Below are positions 41,950-50,865 of a DNA stretch of 64,000 nucleotides, one piece after another. The position numbers and the translations under genes are program-made. The first letter of the stretch is position 1, and each line of letters starts with the position of its first letter. The notes below the pieces were generated by a model. The model saw only the letters and a program-made list of their open reading frames with translations, was not told the origin of the DNA and searched no databases. The stretch covers positions 1 to 64,000 of the forward strand of contig JAFTCB010000038.1 in NCBI GenBank assembly GCA_017454905.1, read 5' to 3'. This DNA comes from Bacteroidales bacterium (GTDB lineage Bacteria > Bacteroidota > Bacteroidia > Bacteroidales > UBA932).

Positions 41950-43647
41950 TCAGTTTTCAGGAGTTTTGACAGTTTTTCCCTTTACCAGGGGCAGGTAATC
42001 CGGATCATCAAGTTGCCGAATCCGTTCCTCCAGGCGATGCGTCTTGACATAAACATTGTTCGTGGTGATGCCCATCAATTCGGCTATCATATCTGCCCGT
42101 AACCCAGTTAGCCAGAAGCATAGAAAGCGTTCTTCCTGAGTCTTGCCATTTAACCCGAGATCTTCCTTTAAACGTGAAAACAATCCGTCCAGTTCTCGAT
42201 CCAGACGACGTTCCAAGGCCCGATAATCTTGTTCTATTGCACAGATCTCCTGCAGGTCTTTCCGAAGCGCCCTCACAACTTCTTTGTCGGAAAAACGGCT
42301 GTTCTGCTCCATCCAAAGCCAATAACCATAACGGCCGCTATTGCGCAGTCTATCCAGCCGCTCCTGCTGCATTTGTTTCCGCAAGAGTTCAATTCGTGAA
42401 GACAGTTCTGACGAATAAATTTCCGTTCGATTCTCCTGTTCGCGCAGATCCTGCTCCAAAGCAGCGCGAATAGAGATGAGCCTGTCCCGCTCAAGACGCA
42501 GGCGCCGCTCCCGAAGAAGGAGAGCTATTGCCAAAAGAAGCAATAAAACAATGGTACTCAAGCCCAGAACACCCTGCTGAAGTTTTCTCTCTCGCTCCTG
42601 CTGGGCTTTTTGAAAATAATAATCCTGTAAGGCTTGTGAAACAGAGTCGCTCAGCGTCTCTACTACTTCTTCATATTCAACATCCAGCATTGCCCGAAGA
42701 TAGGTAAGGGCCCGCGTCTGGTCACCTCGGGACAAAGAGATACGATAAAGCCACGAAACGACCTCGCTTCGGGAGGCATCCGGGAGAGCCTGCAATCTAT
42801 CTATCAGAGCATCAGCTGTCTTCCTGTTACCCAATAAATCCAAAGCATAGGCATATGCGCCGACTTCTTTGGGGGATAGAACCCCACTCGAGATTTCTCG
42901 TTTCCGATTCAGCAGATCAATAGCCCCTTGTGGATCTTTCTCGGAATGAAGCAACTTCATTCGAGCATAATTTGAGAGATAAATGGCTAACGCATGAGGA
43001 TATGCATCTGAATGAGAAATGGCTTCTTGATACAGAGAATCCGCCAACGCCCAGTCTTTTCTTGTGTGGTATACCATTGCAAGATTTCCGAGAGCGGAAT
43101 AATACATCGGGTCGCCGGATTCTTTCATGACAGACAGTTCCTTCTCAACATATTCCAACTCTTTTTGTGTATTGTGTACTGCATCATAGATGCTGGCGAA
43201 CGCATTGTACAATAACGCTACGGCATGGGTATCTGTTGCCTCTTCGGCATAGTACTCTGCTTGAGAGAAAGCAATTGCCGCGGCACTCAGATTTCCATTG
43301 TCCTGCTGAATTCGACCTTGATAATAACAGGTTTTCATCCTGTCATCCGGACTGCCGTGGCGAGAGAACCAGGCGGTGGCGTCTTCCAGCAGGCCCGGGA
43401 CGGTAATGTCCTCATAGCACTTATCCAGCGCCATCGTGTGCAGGAGGGAATACCGTGCCCGGAGGCCGCGGCCGCGGACGGCCGTGCTGTCCAGAGCCCG
43501 GAGTACCGCCAGCGCGCTGTCGGGGCGGTCGTTGATGTAGGTCTCCACGTCATCCATCACCCTGGTTATACGGTATCCGGGCAGGGATTTGCAGCCGGGG
43601 AACAGTACAAGTGCAACAGCGATCAGAACGACAGAAACAGTTTTCAT
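41950..43647 (-). CDS. TPR membrane regulator with C-terminal HTH
   Basis: A 565-residue protein of a type frequent in Bacteroidales. The N-terminal signal ends in LFPGC, which could be a lipobox. TPR-like helices fill about 40-330 (YSALGNLAMVYHTRKDWALAD and similar). One transmembrane helix lies near 360-380 (LSTIVLLLLLAIALLL), then a coiled coil (about 380-440), and a C-terminal domain with a helix-turn-helix like that of LuxR proteins (LRADMIAELMGITTNNVYVKTHRLEERI). The extracytoplasmic TPR part would sense a ligand and the cytoplasmic HTH would act on DNA. Neighbouring DUF3244 and subtilase genes are the likely targets. GC content changes at about 43340: the first about 100 codons are host-like, the rest AT-richer. 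Confidence 0.82.
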   Translation of the reverse strand: MKTVSVVLIAVALVLFPGCKSLPGYRITRVMDDVETYINDRPDSALAVLRALDSTAVRGRGLRARYSLLHTMALDKCYEDITVPGLLEDATAWFSRHGSPDDRMKTCYYQGRIQQDNGNLSAAAIAFSQAEYYAEEATDTHAVALLYNAFASIYDAVHNTQKELEYVEKELSVMKESGDPMYYSALGNLAMVYHTRKDWALADSLYQEAISHSDAYPHALAIYLSNYARMKLLHSEKDPQGAIDLLNRKREISSGVLSPKEVGAYAYALDLLGNRKTADALIDRLQALPDASRSEVVSWLYRISLSRGDQTRALTYLRAMLDVEYEEVVETLSDSVSQALQDYYFQKAQQERERKLQQGVLGLSTIVLLLLLAIALLLRERRLRLERDRLISIRAALEQDLREQENRTEIYSSELSSRIELLRKQMQQERLDRLRNSGRYGYWLWMEQNSRFSDKEVVRALRKDLQEICAIEQDYRALERRLDRELDGLFSRLKEDLGLNGKTQEERFLCFWLTGLRADMIAELMGITTNNVYVKTHRLEERIRQLDDPDYLPLVKGKTVKTPEN

Positions 43648-43668
43648 TGCAGCCTTTTCTTAATTGTA

Positions 43669-43699
43669 TAAATATACACGAAAATTCATTGATTTGCAA
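43669..43699 (-). promoter_or_regulatory. Promoter for the TPR regulator
   Basis: Read leftward, TTG (43699-43697), 20 bp, TATATTTA (43676-43669), leader about 18 nt. Confidence 0.6.
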
Positions 43700-43731
43700 C
43701 ACTTTTCCCCAAGAACAGCCGCCAGGAAAAA

Positions 43732-43762
43732 CAAAAGAGGCCGTCCCGGAGGACGGCCTGGC
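43732..43762 (-). terminator. Terminator after hpf, end of the long leftward unit
   Basis: Stem AGGCCGTCC/GGACGGCCT (43738-43746/43751-43759), loop CGGA, followed leftward by TCTTTTGTTTTT. It is identical over 31 bp to 33421-33451. Confidence 0.85.
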
Positions 43763-43772
43763 AAAGGAGAGA

Positions 43773-44075
43773 TTAGTTCTCGAATTTCTTTTCTTTGACG
43801 CGGGTGAGCTTCTCCTTCATGGCGTCCACCGCTTCGGTGATTGCGTTCTCGAAGGTGTCGGCTTCGCGCTCGATGATGAGCTCCTCGCCCGGGATGTGGA
43901 TCTGGATCTTGGCCAGCTTTCCTTGTTTGAGATGGTCTTCGAGCGCCACCTCAACCTCCTCGGTCAGGCCTTCGCAGAAGCGGGCCAGACGGGAGACTTT
44001 CTTCTCGACGAAGGCGGCGAGCTGCTCGCCGGCTTCGAACTTCAGGGCCTTGAGTTTAATCTCCATGGTTACCAT
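43773..44075 (-). CDS. hpf: Ribosome hibernation-promoting factor (HPF/RaiA family)
   Basis: A 100-residue short-form protein (97 if the second ATG at 44066 is used). Strand-helix pattern: MEIKLKALKFEAGEQLAAFV, EVEVALEDHLKQGKLAKIQI, then EELIIEREADTFENAITEAVDAM, as in HPF/RaiA, which dimerises or stabilises idle ribosomes in stationary phase. The start overlaps the 3' end of the recombinase gene by 20 nt. The pair recombinase-hpf is a conserved Bacteroidetes arrangement. A strong terminator follows. Confidence 0.92.
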   Translation of the reverse strand: MVTMEIKLKALKFEAGEQLAAFVEKKVSRLARFCEGLTEEVEVALEDHLKQGKLAKIQIHIPGEELIIEREADTFENAITEAVDAMKEKLTRVKEKKFEN

Positions 44076-45159
44076 CGTTTTTTGCCCGTGGATGGGCGGA
44101 TTTATACACATTTTGCAGCCGCTCGATGGAATTGTGCGTGTAGACCTGGGTCGCCGCCAGGGAGCTGTGGCCGAGCAATTCCTTGATGGAATTGAGGTCT
44201 GTGCCCCCGTCCAGCAGTTCTGTCGCCAGGGTGTGGCGCAGGACGTGCGGTGACTTCCTGCCGCTGATCCCGCCGACGTGTCCGAGTGCCGCCTTGACGG
44301 CACGGTCTACGTAGACCGGATAGAGGCGCGCCCCTCGCGGGGTCTGCAGGAGCGGGGCTTCCGGGGCCTTGTCCGCGCATTTCAAAGAGTCAACCGATTG
44401 TAAATATAACAAAATTTCGTCACAAAGTGATGCCGTCAGCGGAATTTCGCGAATTTTGTCTCCTTTTCCGCGGACGCGCAGTACGCGGCGCGAGAGGTCC
44501 ACGGAGTTCCGGTTCAGGGAAATCAGCTCCGCGCGGCGCAGGCCGGTGCCGTAGAGCATGCCGAGGATCATCCGCTGGAGCTGGTCTTCGTATTTGCCGT
44601 ATTCGAGTACGCCTTTGGTCTGCTCGAAGTAGCTTTGCATGGCGTCTTCGCGGTAGAAGACGGGCAGGCGCTTCTCTTGTTTGGGGCGCGGGACCAGCCG
44701 GACGGGGTTGCTCTCCAGCAGGCCTTCTTTCATCAGGTATTTGCAGAAGCCGCTCAGCACGCTCAGATGCAGCCCGACCGTCTTCGCACTCTCCCCTTTC
44801 TCATCCAGGAGATGGACTTCGTACGACCGGACCATCTGAATGGACATCATTTCTGAAACGGCCGCTCCGTCCAGCGACCAACTGCCCCTGGAAACGTCTC
44901 GCTGCGCTCGACCCCACCGCTGCGCTTCGCTTGCGGTCCCCCCTCTTACGGTGCCGAGGGTGGCACGGTTTCCCGGGGCAGTTGTCGCCTTCCCTACACT
45001 GGCCGTTTCAGTCTCTTTCGCTACCATGGATTCCTTATTAGCCGCATTCTCGGGCGAGGCAAAGGCCAGGTATTCTTCCAGCACCCCGCGATAGATCTCG
45101 CAGGTCCGGGGAGAATAGCGCCGGATGGCGGAAAGATAGTTCAGGTAACGCTCGATCAT
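44056..45159 (-). CDS. XerC/D-type tyrosine recombinase with an inserted element
   Basis: A 367-residue recombinase. The catalytic set is complete: Arg208 (GLRRAEL), Lys232 (RGKGDK), His305 and Arg308 (HVLRH), His331 (LLGH) and Tyr340 (QVYTH). The N-terminal SAM-like DNA-binding domain is interrupted at about residues 40-96 by sequence alien to the family (GTVRGGTASEAQRWGRAQRD and flanks). The nucleotides 44879-44984 there form an inverted-repeat element. The chromosomal setting (hpf, cca) suggests a housekeeping Xer enzyme for dimer resolution rather than a mobile-element integrase. It overlaps cca by 4 nt (ATGA). Confidence 0.9.
   Translation of the reverse strand: MIERYLNYLSAIRRYSPRTCEIYRGVLEEYLAFASPENAANKESMVAKETETASVGKATTAPGNRATLGTVRGGTASEAQRWGRAQRDVSRGSWSLDGAAVSEMMSIQMVRSYEVHLLDEKGESAKTVGLHLSVLSGFCKYLMKEGLLESNPVRLVPRPKQEKRLPVFYREDAMQSYFEQTKGVLEYGKYEDQLQRMILGMLYGTGLRRAELISLNRNSVDLSRRVLRVRGKGDKIREIPLTASLCDEILLYLQSVDSLKCADKAPEAPLLQTPRGARLYPVYVDRAVKAALGHVGGISGRKSPHVLRHTLATELLDGGTDLNSIKELLGHSSLAATQVYTHNSIERLQNVYKSAHPRAKNDGNHGD
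44879..44984. mobile_element. 106-bp inverted-repeat element in frame within the recombinase gene
   Basis: CAACTGCCCCTGGAAACG (44879-44896) and GGTTTCCCGGGGCAGTTG (44967-44984) are terminal inverted repeats (16 of 18 match). The interior is GC-rich with further small hairpins. Being an insertion without stop codon, it adds about 35 residues. It looks like a miniature non-autonomous element or REP-type repeat; no target duplication is obvious. Confidence 0.6.
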
Positions 45160-46580
45160 ACCTCATGCAGGCCGAGCTCCGGGGCCCGCTGCCGCATATA
45201 GGCATCCGCCTCTTCGAAATTATTGCCGATCACCCCGTCCAGGATGGCCTCCTTGACCATCTCCTTGAGCTGCCCGATCTCCGAGCAGGGCGGAATGCCA
45301 TAGACCTGCATCACATACTCCCCGTTGATGGGGTTCTTGAAATTGCGGATCGCATCCTTCTCCTCCACCTCCACCAGCTTGCGCTTCACCAGCTCGAAAT
45401 TGGCGCGGATCCGCGCCACCTTCGCCTCATTCTTGGACGTGATGTCCGCATTGCAGAGCAGCATCAGGTCGTCGATGTCGTCGCCGGCATCGAACAGCAG
45501 CCGCCGCACGGCGGAATCGGTCACCTCCTCGTCCACCAGCGCGATGGGCCGCAGATGCAGCCGGACGAGCTTCTGGACGTATTTCATCTCATCCAGCGGC
45601 AGGCGCAGACGATTGAAAATCTTCGGGACCATCCGGGCGCCGATCACCTCGTGGCCGTGGAAGGTCCAGCCCTGCGCGGGGTCGTAGCGTTTGCTGGCCG
45701 GCTTGCCGATGTCATGCAGGAGCGCGGCCCAGCGAAGCCAAAGATTATCAGACACCTCCGCCACATTGGTCAGCACCGCCAAGGAATGGGCGAAATTGTC
45801 CTTGTGGCCGCGGCCGTCCACCGTCTCCACGCCCTTGAGGGCCAGCAGTTCCGGCAGGACGTATTTCAGCAGGCCCGCCTCGTCCATCAGGGAGAAGGCC
45901 ATCGCGGGCTGCGCGGTCGCGAGCATCTTGTTAAGCTCCTCCGCAATCCGCTCGCAGGAGAGGATCCTGAGCCGCTCGGCCATCCGGCGCATCGAGTCCA
46001 TGGACTCGGGAACGATCGTGAAAGGATGCTCCGGCGTGGAAAGCCGGGTCGCGAAGCGCACGGCGCGCAGCATCCGGAGCGGGTCGTCGGAATAGGTCGT
46101 ATCGGGATCCAGGGGCGTGCGGATGATGCCGGCATCCAGGTCGCGGATGCCGCCGAACGGGTCCACCAGGGCGCCGAAATCCTCCTTCTGCAGGGAGAAA
46201 GCCATCGCATTGATGGTGAAGTCGCGCCGCTGCTGGTCGTCCTCGAGGGTGCCGTTCTCCACGATGGGGTTGCGGGACTCGCGGCGGTAGGACTCCTTGC
46301 GCGCCCCGACAAACTCGACCTCATCGCCCCGGTAGTGGAGCATCGCCGTCCCGAAATTCTTGAAATAGGACACGTGCTGCTTCGTCCGCTCCCCGACCGC
46401 CAGCGCGAAGTCGATCCCGCTGCCCTCCACGACGATGTCGATGTCGTTGCCGGCGCGGCCGAGGAAGCAGTCGCGCACATAGCCGCCGATCACGAAGGCG
46501 CGTACGCCCCGCGCGGCAGCGATTTCACTGACGATACGGAAGATAGGACGGTCGAGAAACTGGTCGGTTATAGTGGGCAT
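45156..46580 (-). CDS. cca: CCA tRNA nucleotidyltransferase with HD domain
   Basis: A 474-residue enzyme. The nucleotidyltransferase head has VIGGYVRDCFLGR and the DID catalytic motif (GNDIDIVVEG). RRDFTINAMAF and the D-DDPLRMLRAVRFA helix are family signatures that select CTP and ATP. A C-terminal HD phosphohydrolase domain (WAALLHDIGKP) follows. It adds or repairs the 3' CCA of tRNAs. The start overlaps the HsdR_N gene by 13 nt and the stop overlaps the recombinase start by 4 nt, so these genes are tightly coupled. Confidence 0.96.
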   Translation of the reverse strand: MPTITDQFLDRPIFRIVSEIAAARGVRAFVIGGYVRDCFLGRAGNDIDIVVEGSGIDFALAVGERTKQHVSYFKNFGTAMLHYRGDEVEFVGARKESYRRESRNPIVENGTLEDDQQRRDFTINAMAFSLQKEDFGALVDPFGGIRDLDAGIIRTPLDPDTTYSDDPLRMLRAVRFATRLSTPEHPFTIVPESMDSMRRMAERLRILSCERIAEELNKMLATAQPAMAFSLMDEAGLLKYVLPELLALKGVETVDGRGHKDNFAHSLAVLTNVAEVSDNLWLRWAALLHDIGKPASKRYDPAQGWTFHGHEVIGARMVPKIFNRLRLPLDEMKYVQKLVRLHLRPIALVDEEVTDSAVRRLLFDAGDDIDDLMLLCNADITSKNEAKVARIRANFELVKRKLVEVEEKDAIRNFKNPINGEYVMQVYGIPPCSEIGQLKEMVKEAILDGVIGNNFEEADAYMRQRAPELGLHEV

Positions 46581-46969
46581 AGCATTTCTTCATAGCTGGG
46601 GATGTGATCGCACGGGACGAACGTCTCCCCTTCCAGCCTGTAAAGATACGTCTTTTTTCCGTTTGTCACGACCAGAAAGCGCACGCCCAGCACGGAATTG
46701 TAGCGCATCGCCTGCTCCAGGACGGCCGGAGTCAGTGCCACTTCCGGGCGCTTGCACTCCACCACGGCGAGCGGCGCGGCGTCGCGCCCGTACACCACGA
46801 TGTCGGCCCTGTAGGGCTTGCGGCCGAACTTGAACCCCACCTCGCTCATCATCATGTGCTCCGGGACGCCGAACGTGTCCCGGAGCTGCATGATAAACCA
46901 CTGCCGCACCTGTTCCTCAGGTGTGGCAGTGACTTCTTTCTTGCGGAGAGGGTCCCAGATCAGCGCCAT
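46568..46969 (-). CDS. HsdR N-terminal-like (PD-(D/E)xK) stand-alone protein
   Basis: A 133-residue protein equal to the HSDR_N_2 domain alone. The nuclease-fold residues are visible: EVGFKFGRKPYRADIVVY supplies the Asp and AVVECKRP the E-x-K. It has no helicase part and there are no methylase or specificity genes, so it is not a restriction system. Stand-alone copies are widespread and conserved in Bacteroidetes, and their role is unknown. It starts 3 nt after the araB stop and overlaps cca by 13 nt. Confidence 0.88.
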   Translation of the reverse strand: MALIWDPLRKKEVTATPEEQVRQWFIMQLRDTFGVPEHMMMSEVGFKFGRKPYRADIVVYGRDAAPLAVVECKRPEVALTPAVLEQAMRYNSVLGVRFLVVTNGKKTYLYRLEGETFVPCDHIPSYEEMLCPL

Positions 46970-46972
46970 CCC

Positions 46973-48565
46973 CTATCTTTTGCAGTGTACGGCCGCTTCT
47001 TCGACAGGGAGCGTCTCCCGGTAGCGGGCGATCCAGTCGTTGAAACCGGCCACGTCCTCGGGATCCGGCTGCACCTCCGTGCCGGCGTTGCCGACGAAGA
47101 CGCAGCGCTCCAGCCAGTCCGCGAGCGGCAGGGCATCCGGATTGGCGACGCAGTATTCCGCCAGCAGGGCGATACCCCAGGCACCGCCTTCCCCGGCCGT
47201 CTCCATCACGGAGATCGGGGAATTCAGCGCAGCCGCAAGGAAACGCTGGCCCACACCCTTCGTCTTGAAGAGTCCACCGTGGCCCGTGATGCGGTCCACG
47301 CCCACGTGCTCCTCGCCGAAGAGGATGTCATTGCCGACCTTGAGCACGCCGATAGAAGCATACAGATGCGCACGCATCAGGTTCGCCAGGTTGAAGCGGT
47401 CTTCCGCCTTGCGGACGAGGAGCGGACGGCCTTCGGCCAGGCCCATCACCGGCTCGCCGGAGATGTAGTTGTAGGAGATCAGCCCGCCGCAGTCCCGGTC
47501 TCCCCGGAGAGCGACCGTGAACAGGCGGTCGTAGATCGCTCCCATATCCACAGGAACGCCGAGCAGTTCCTGGTATTCCTTGAAGAGGTTGACCCAGGCG
47601 TTGATGTCGGAAGTGCAGTTGTTGCAGTGCACCATCGCCACCGGACTGCCGTCCGGGGTCGTGACGATGTCGATCACCTCGTACGGGCGCGACAGGTCCT
47701 TCTCCAGGACGATCATCGAGAAGGAGGAGGTCCCGGCAGACACGTTGCCGGTGCGCGGCTTGACCGCGTTGGTCGCCACCATGCCGGTCCCGGCATCACC
47801 TTCCGGCGGACAGAGCGGGATACCGGCCTGCAGGCGGCCGGAGGGATCCAGCAAGCGGGCGCCTTCCCCGGTCAGCAGGCCGGCGGGAGCGCCGGCAGGC
47901 AGGACCTCAGGCAGGATGTCCGCCAGCTTCCAGGGATAGCCTGCAGGAGCCACCAGGGCGTCGAAAGCAGCGATGCGCTGCGTATCGAAGTCTTTGGTCG
48001 CAGCATCCACCGGCATCATGCCGGAAGCGTCCCCCACGCCGAGCACCTTGCGGCCCGTGAGCTGCCAATGCACGTATCCGGCCAGGGTCGTCAGGAAACG
48101 GACATCTTTCACATGCGGTTCGCCGTCCAGGATGCACTGGTACAGATGGGAAAGGCTCCAGCGGAGCGGCATGTTGAAGTTGAACAGTTCGGAGAGCTTC
48201 GCGGCGGCGGGGCCGGTGTTGGTATTGCGCCAGGTACGGAACGGGACCAGGAGGCGGTCGGAGGCATCGAAGGCCATGTAGCCGTGCATCATGGCGCTGA
48301 CACCGATGGCGGCCAGCCGCTCGATCTCTACGCCGTACTGCCCGCGCACATCCTGGCAGAGGTCGGCATAGCAGTCCTGCAAGCCGTTCCAGATGGCATC
48401 CAGGCTGTAAGTCCACAATCCAGCCTCCAGCTGGTTCTCCCAGGAATGGCTGCCCTGGGCGATGGGCCGGTGCTCCGGATCGATGAGCACCGCCTTGATG
48501 CGGGTGGAGCCGAACTCGATGCCGAGAACGGCTTTCCCCGCGACGATGACTTGTTTTGCGTCCAT
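46973..48565 (-). CDS. araB: Ribulokinase-like FGGY carbohydrate kinase
   Basis: A 530-residue FGGY kinase. The ATP-binding phosphate-1 motif appears as [15 protein letters not shown], the sugar-binding region as [12 protein letters not shown], and the second domain has [15 protein letters not shown] and [20 protein letters not shown]. The gene order araD-araA-araB indicates ribulokinase, phosphorylating L-ribulose to L-ribulose 5-phosphate. It is the type used in Bacteroides, distinct from E. coli AraB. It is 4 nt from araA and only 3 nt from the HsdR_N gene that follows. Confidence 0.88.
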   Translation of the reverse strand: MDAKQVIVAGKAVLGIEFGSTRIKAVLIDPEHRPIAQGSHSWENQLEAGLWTYSLDAIWNGLQDCYADLCQDVRGQYGVEIERLAAIGVSAMMHGYMAFDASDRLLVPFRTWRNTNTGPAAAKLSELFNFNMPLRWSLSHLYQCILDGEPHVKDVRFLTTLAGYVHWQLTGRKVLGVGDASGMMPVDAATKDFDTQRIAAFDALVAPAGYPWKLADILPEVLPAGAPAGLLTGEGARLLDPSGRLQAGIPLCPPEGDAGTGMVATNAVKPRTGNVSAGTSSFSMIVLEKDLSRPYEVIDIVTTPDGSPVAMVHCNNCTSDINAWVNLFKEYQELLGVPVDMGAIYDRLFTVALRGDRDCGGLISYNYISGEPVMGLAEGRPLLVRKAEDRFNLANLMRAHLYASIGVLKVGNDILFGEEHVGVDRITGHGGLFKTKGVGQRFLAAALNSPISVMETAGEGGAWGIALLAEYCVANPDALPLADWLERCVFVGNAGTEVQPDPEDVAGFNDWIARYRETLPVEEAAVHCKR

Positions 48566-48569
48566 ATTC

Positions 48570-50105
48570 CTACTTGAGCGCCTTGTTCAGCAGATAGTAG
48601 ACCTCGTTCATCCGCAGTTCGCGCTTGAACTGGTGGATGGTGGTATCCTTGCCGATGTGCAGGAACTCGATGCCGGTGATCTCGGCGAAGTCGCCCCAGT
48701 ACTCGGCCGTGATGTCATAGCTGAAGGCAGAATGGTGCGTGCCTCCGGCGAGGATCCAGGCGCAGGCGCCGATCTCGAAGCTGGGGCGCGGGACCCAGAG
48801 GGCCGAGGCCACGGGGAGCTTGGGCATGGGCTTGGGCTCGATGCAGTCCACATCCTGCACGATGACGCGGAAGCGGTTGCCGAGGTCCACGACAGTAGCC
48901 TTGGAGCCGGGGCCGGTCTTGGAAGTGAACACCAGGCGGGCGGTCGGCTGTTTGCGGATGCCGATGCCGAGGAAGTGCACTTCCAGTTTCGGGCGGTCGC
49001 TGGCAATCATCGGGCATACCTCCAGCATGTGGCTCTGCAGGCAGGAAGACTGCTCTCCGGCGAAATTGAGCGTGTAGTCCTCCAGGAAGGAGCAGCCGCC
49101 GGGAAGGCCCTGGGACATGACCCAGAGCGTACGCTGCAGGCAGGCGGTCTTCCAGTCGCCCTCGGCGCCGAAGCCATAGCCTTCGGCCATGAGCCGCTGG
49201 GTGGCCAGACCGGGGATCTGGTCGAAGCCGCAGAAATCCGGTGCATCGACGTCCGCGTCGCCGAGGTCGTCGAAATTCGTGGTGAAGGCCGTAGCGCCCT
49301 CGTCCTTGAGGACGCGGCGGATGGCAATCTCAGCCCGGGCAGCGTTGCGCACCTTCTCCCAATAAACTTCGGGGCCGGTCTCGTCGATCTTGATGGTATA
49401 GAGTTTCTTATACTCCTCCACCAGGGCGTCGGTCTCTTCCGGCGTGACCTTCTTCCAATAGTCCATCAGGTTGGACACCGGATAGTAATCGACATGGTAG
49501 CCGAGTCGCTGCTCGAACTCCACGCGGTCGCCGTCCGTGACAGCCACGTTGTTCATGTTCATGCCGAACATGAGGCAGCGTACCTTGCGGGCGTCGGCCA
49601 GGGCGGCACTCACGCGCGCCCAGATGGCGATGCGGCGCTGGGCTTCGGGGCTCTTCCAGTAGCCGACCACGACTTTGCGCGGGACGCGCATGCGGGCGCA
49701 GATGTGCCCGAACTCGATGTCGCCGTGGGCGCTCTGGTTGAGGTTCATGAAGTCCATGTCGATATCATTCCAGGGGATCTCGGCGTTGTACTGGGTGTGG
49801 AAGTGGAGAAGCGGCTTCTTCAGGTCCTGCAGGCCCTTGATCCACATCTTGGCCGGAGAGAAGGTATGCATCCAGGTGATGACGCCGACGCACTCGGGGG
49901 CGTTGTTGGCGGCATTCATCACGTCCTCGACCTCACGGCTGCTGTTGGCCGTCCCTTTGTAAACGATTTTGACGGGGATGTTGCCGGAGGCGTTGAGGCC
50001 CTCCACCATCTCCTTGGAATGTCCGTCCACGGCGACCACCGCATCCCCTCCGTAGAGGAGCTGCGCACCGGTCACCCACCATAATTCACAATTTTCAAAT
50101 GCCAT
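48570..50105 (-). CDS. araA: L-arabinose isomerase
   Basis: A 511-residue enzyme of the usual length. Signatures: [15 protein letters not shown] at the N-terminus, [16 protein letters not shown] in the first domain, and the metal-binding Glu/His set in [30 protein letters not shown] and [20 protein letters not shown] near the C-terminus is a family mark. It converts L-arabinose to L-ribulose using a divalent metal. It lies 19 nt after araD. Confidence 0.97.
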   Translation of the reverse strand: MAFENCELWWVTGAQLLYGGDAVVAVDGHSKEMVEGLNASGNIPVKIVYKGTANSSREVEDVMNAANNAPECVGVITWMHTFSPAKMWIKGLQDLKKPLLHFHTQYNAEIPWNDIDMDFMNLNQSAHGDIEFGHICARMRVPRKVVVGYWKSPEAQRRIAIWARVSAALADARKVRCLMFGMNMNNVAVTDGDRVEFEQRLGYHVDYYPVSNLMDYWKKVTPEETDALVEEYKKLYTIKIDETGPEVYWEKVRNAARAEIAIRRVLKDEGATAFTTNFDDLGDADVDAPDFCGFDQIPGLATQRLMAEGYGFGAEGDWKTACLQRTLWVMSQGLPGGCSFLEDYTLNFAGEQSSCLQSHMLEVCPMIASDRPKLEVHFLGIGIRKQPTARLVFTSKTGPGSKATVVDLGNRFRVIVQDVDCIEPKPMPKLPVASALWVPRPSFEIGACAWILAGGTHHSAFSYDITAEYWGDFAEITGIEFLHIGKDTTIHQFKRELRMNEVYYLLNKALK

Positions 50106-50124
50106 ATCGGTATGCGTTTTAATG

Positions 50125-50862
50125 TTATTGTTTTTTCTTTTTCTGTCCGTAGTAGGCGTCCGGGCCGTGCTTGCGGCTGTAGTGCTTCTCGATCAGGAGC
50201 TTGTTCATCTTCGGACCGCGGCCGAAGGATCCCCAGTAGAGATCCAGCTGGTGCGCCGAGACGACGGAGCAGGAGATGAAGGCCATCCGGGCCACTTCCT
50301 CGAGCACCACGGCGTTGTGGACGGCATTGTCCGCGTCCATGCCCCAGGTGAAGGGGCCGTGGTTGCGCACGAGGACGCCGGGCGTGTCGTCGGGGTTCAT
50401 CCCGCGGAAGCGCTCCACGATGACGTTGCCGGTCTCCTTCTCATATTCGCCGAAGACCTCGGCGCGGCTCATGTTGCGCGTGCAGGGGATGTCATCGTGG
50501 AAATAGTCGGCATGGGTGGTGCCGATGTTGGGGATGTCCCGGCCAGCCTGGGCCCAGGCCGTGGCATGGGTGGAGTGGGTGTGCACCACGCCGCCGATGT
50601 TCGGGAAAGCCTTGTAGAGCACGATGTGGGTCGGGGTGTCGGAAGAAGGGTTCAGGTCCCCCTCCACCACCTTGCCGTCCAGGTCGACGACGACCATGTC
50701 CTCCGGCTTCATGTTGTCATAGCTCACGCCCGAGGGCTTGATGACCACCAGCCCGCTCGCGCGGTCGATGGCGGAGACATTGCCCCAGGTGAAGAGAACC
50801 AGCCCGTGCTTGACGAGGTCCAGGTTGGCCTTGCAGACTTTTTCTTTGAGTTCTTCTAACAT
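50125..50862 (-). CDS. araD: L-ribulose-5-phosphate 4-epimerase
   Basis: A 245-residue class II aldolase-fold enzyme. [15 protein letters not shown] and [11 protein letters not shown] bind the phosphate. The zinc ligands are in [14 protein letters not shown] and [11 protein letters not shown]. It converts L-ribulose 5-phosphate to D-xylulose 5-phosphate, which enters the pentose-phosphate pathway. It is 3 nt after the symporter stop and ends in a lysine run (GQKKKKQ). Confidence 0.96.
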   Translation of the reverse strand: MLEELKEKVCKANLDLVKHGLVLFTWGNVSAIDRASGLVVIKPSGVSYDNMKPEDMVVVDLDGKVVEGDLNPSSDTPTHIVLYKAFPNIGGVVHTHSTHATAWAQAGRDIPNIGTTHADYFHDDIPCTRNMSRAEVFGEYEKETGNVIVERFRGMNPDDTPGVLVRNHGPFTWGMDADNAVHNAVVLEEVARMAFISCSVVSAHQLDLYWGSFGRGPKMNKLLIEKHYSRKHGPDAYYGQKKKKQ

Positions 50863-50865
50863 AGA

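Noticed and set aside
44056-45159. Integrase of a mobile element
   Set aside because: It sits between cca and hpf, has no adjacent excisionase, relaxase or tRNA attachment site, and fits a housekeeping Xer enzyme.
46568-46969. Restriction-modification system suggested by the HsdR-like domain
   Set aside because: There is no helicase part, methylase or specificity gene; stand-alone HsdR_N proteins are common in Bacteroidetes chromosomes.
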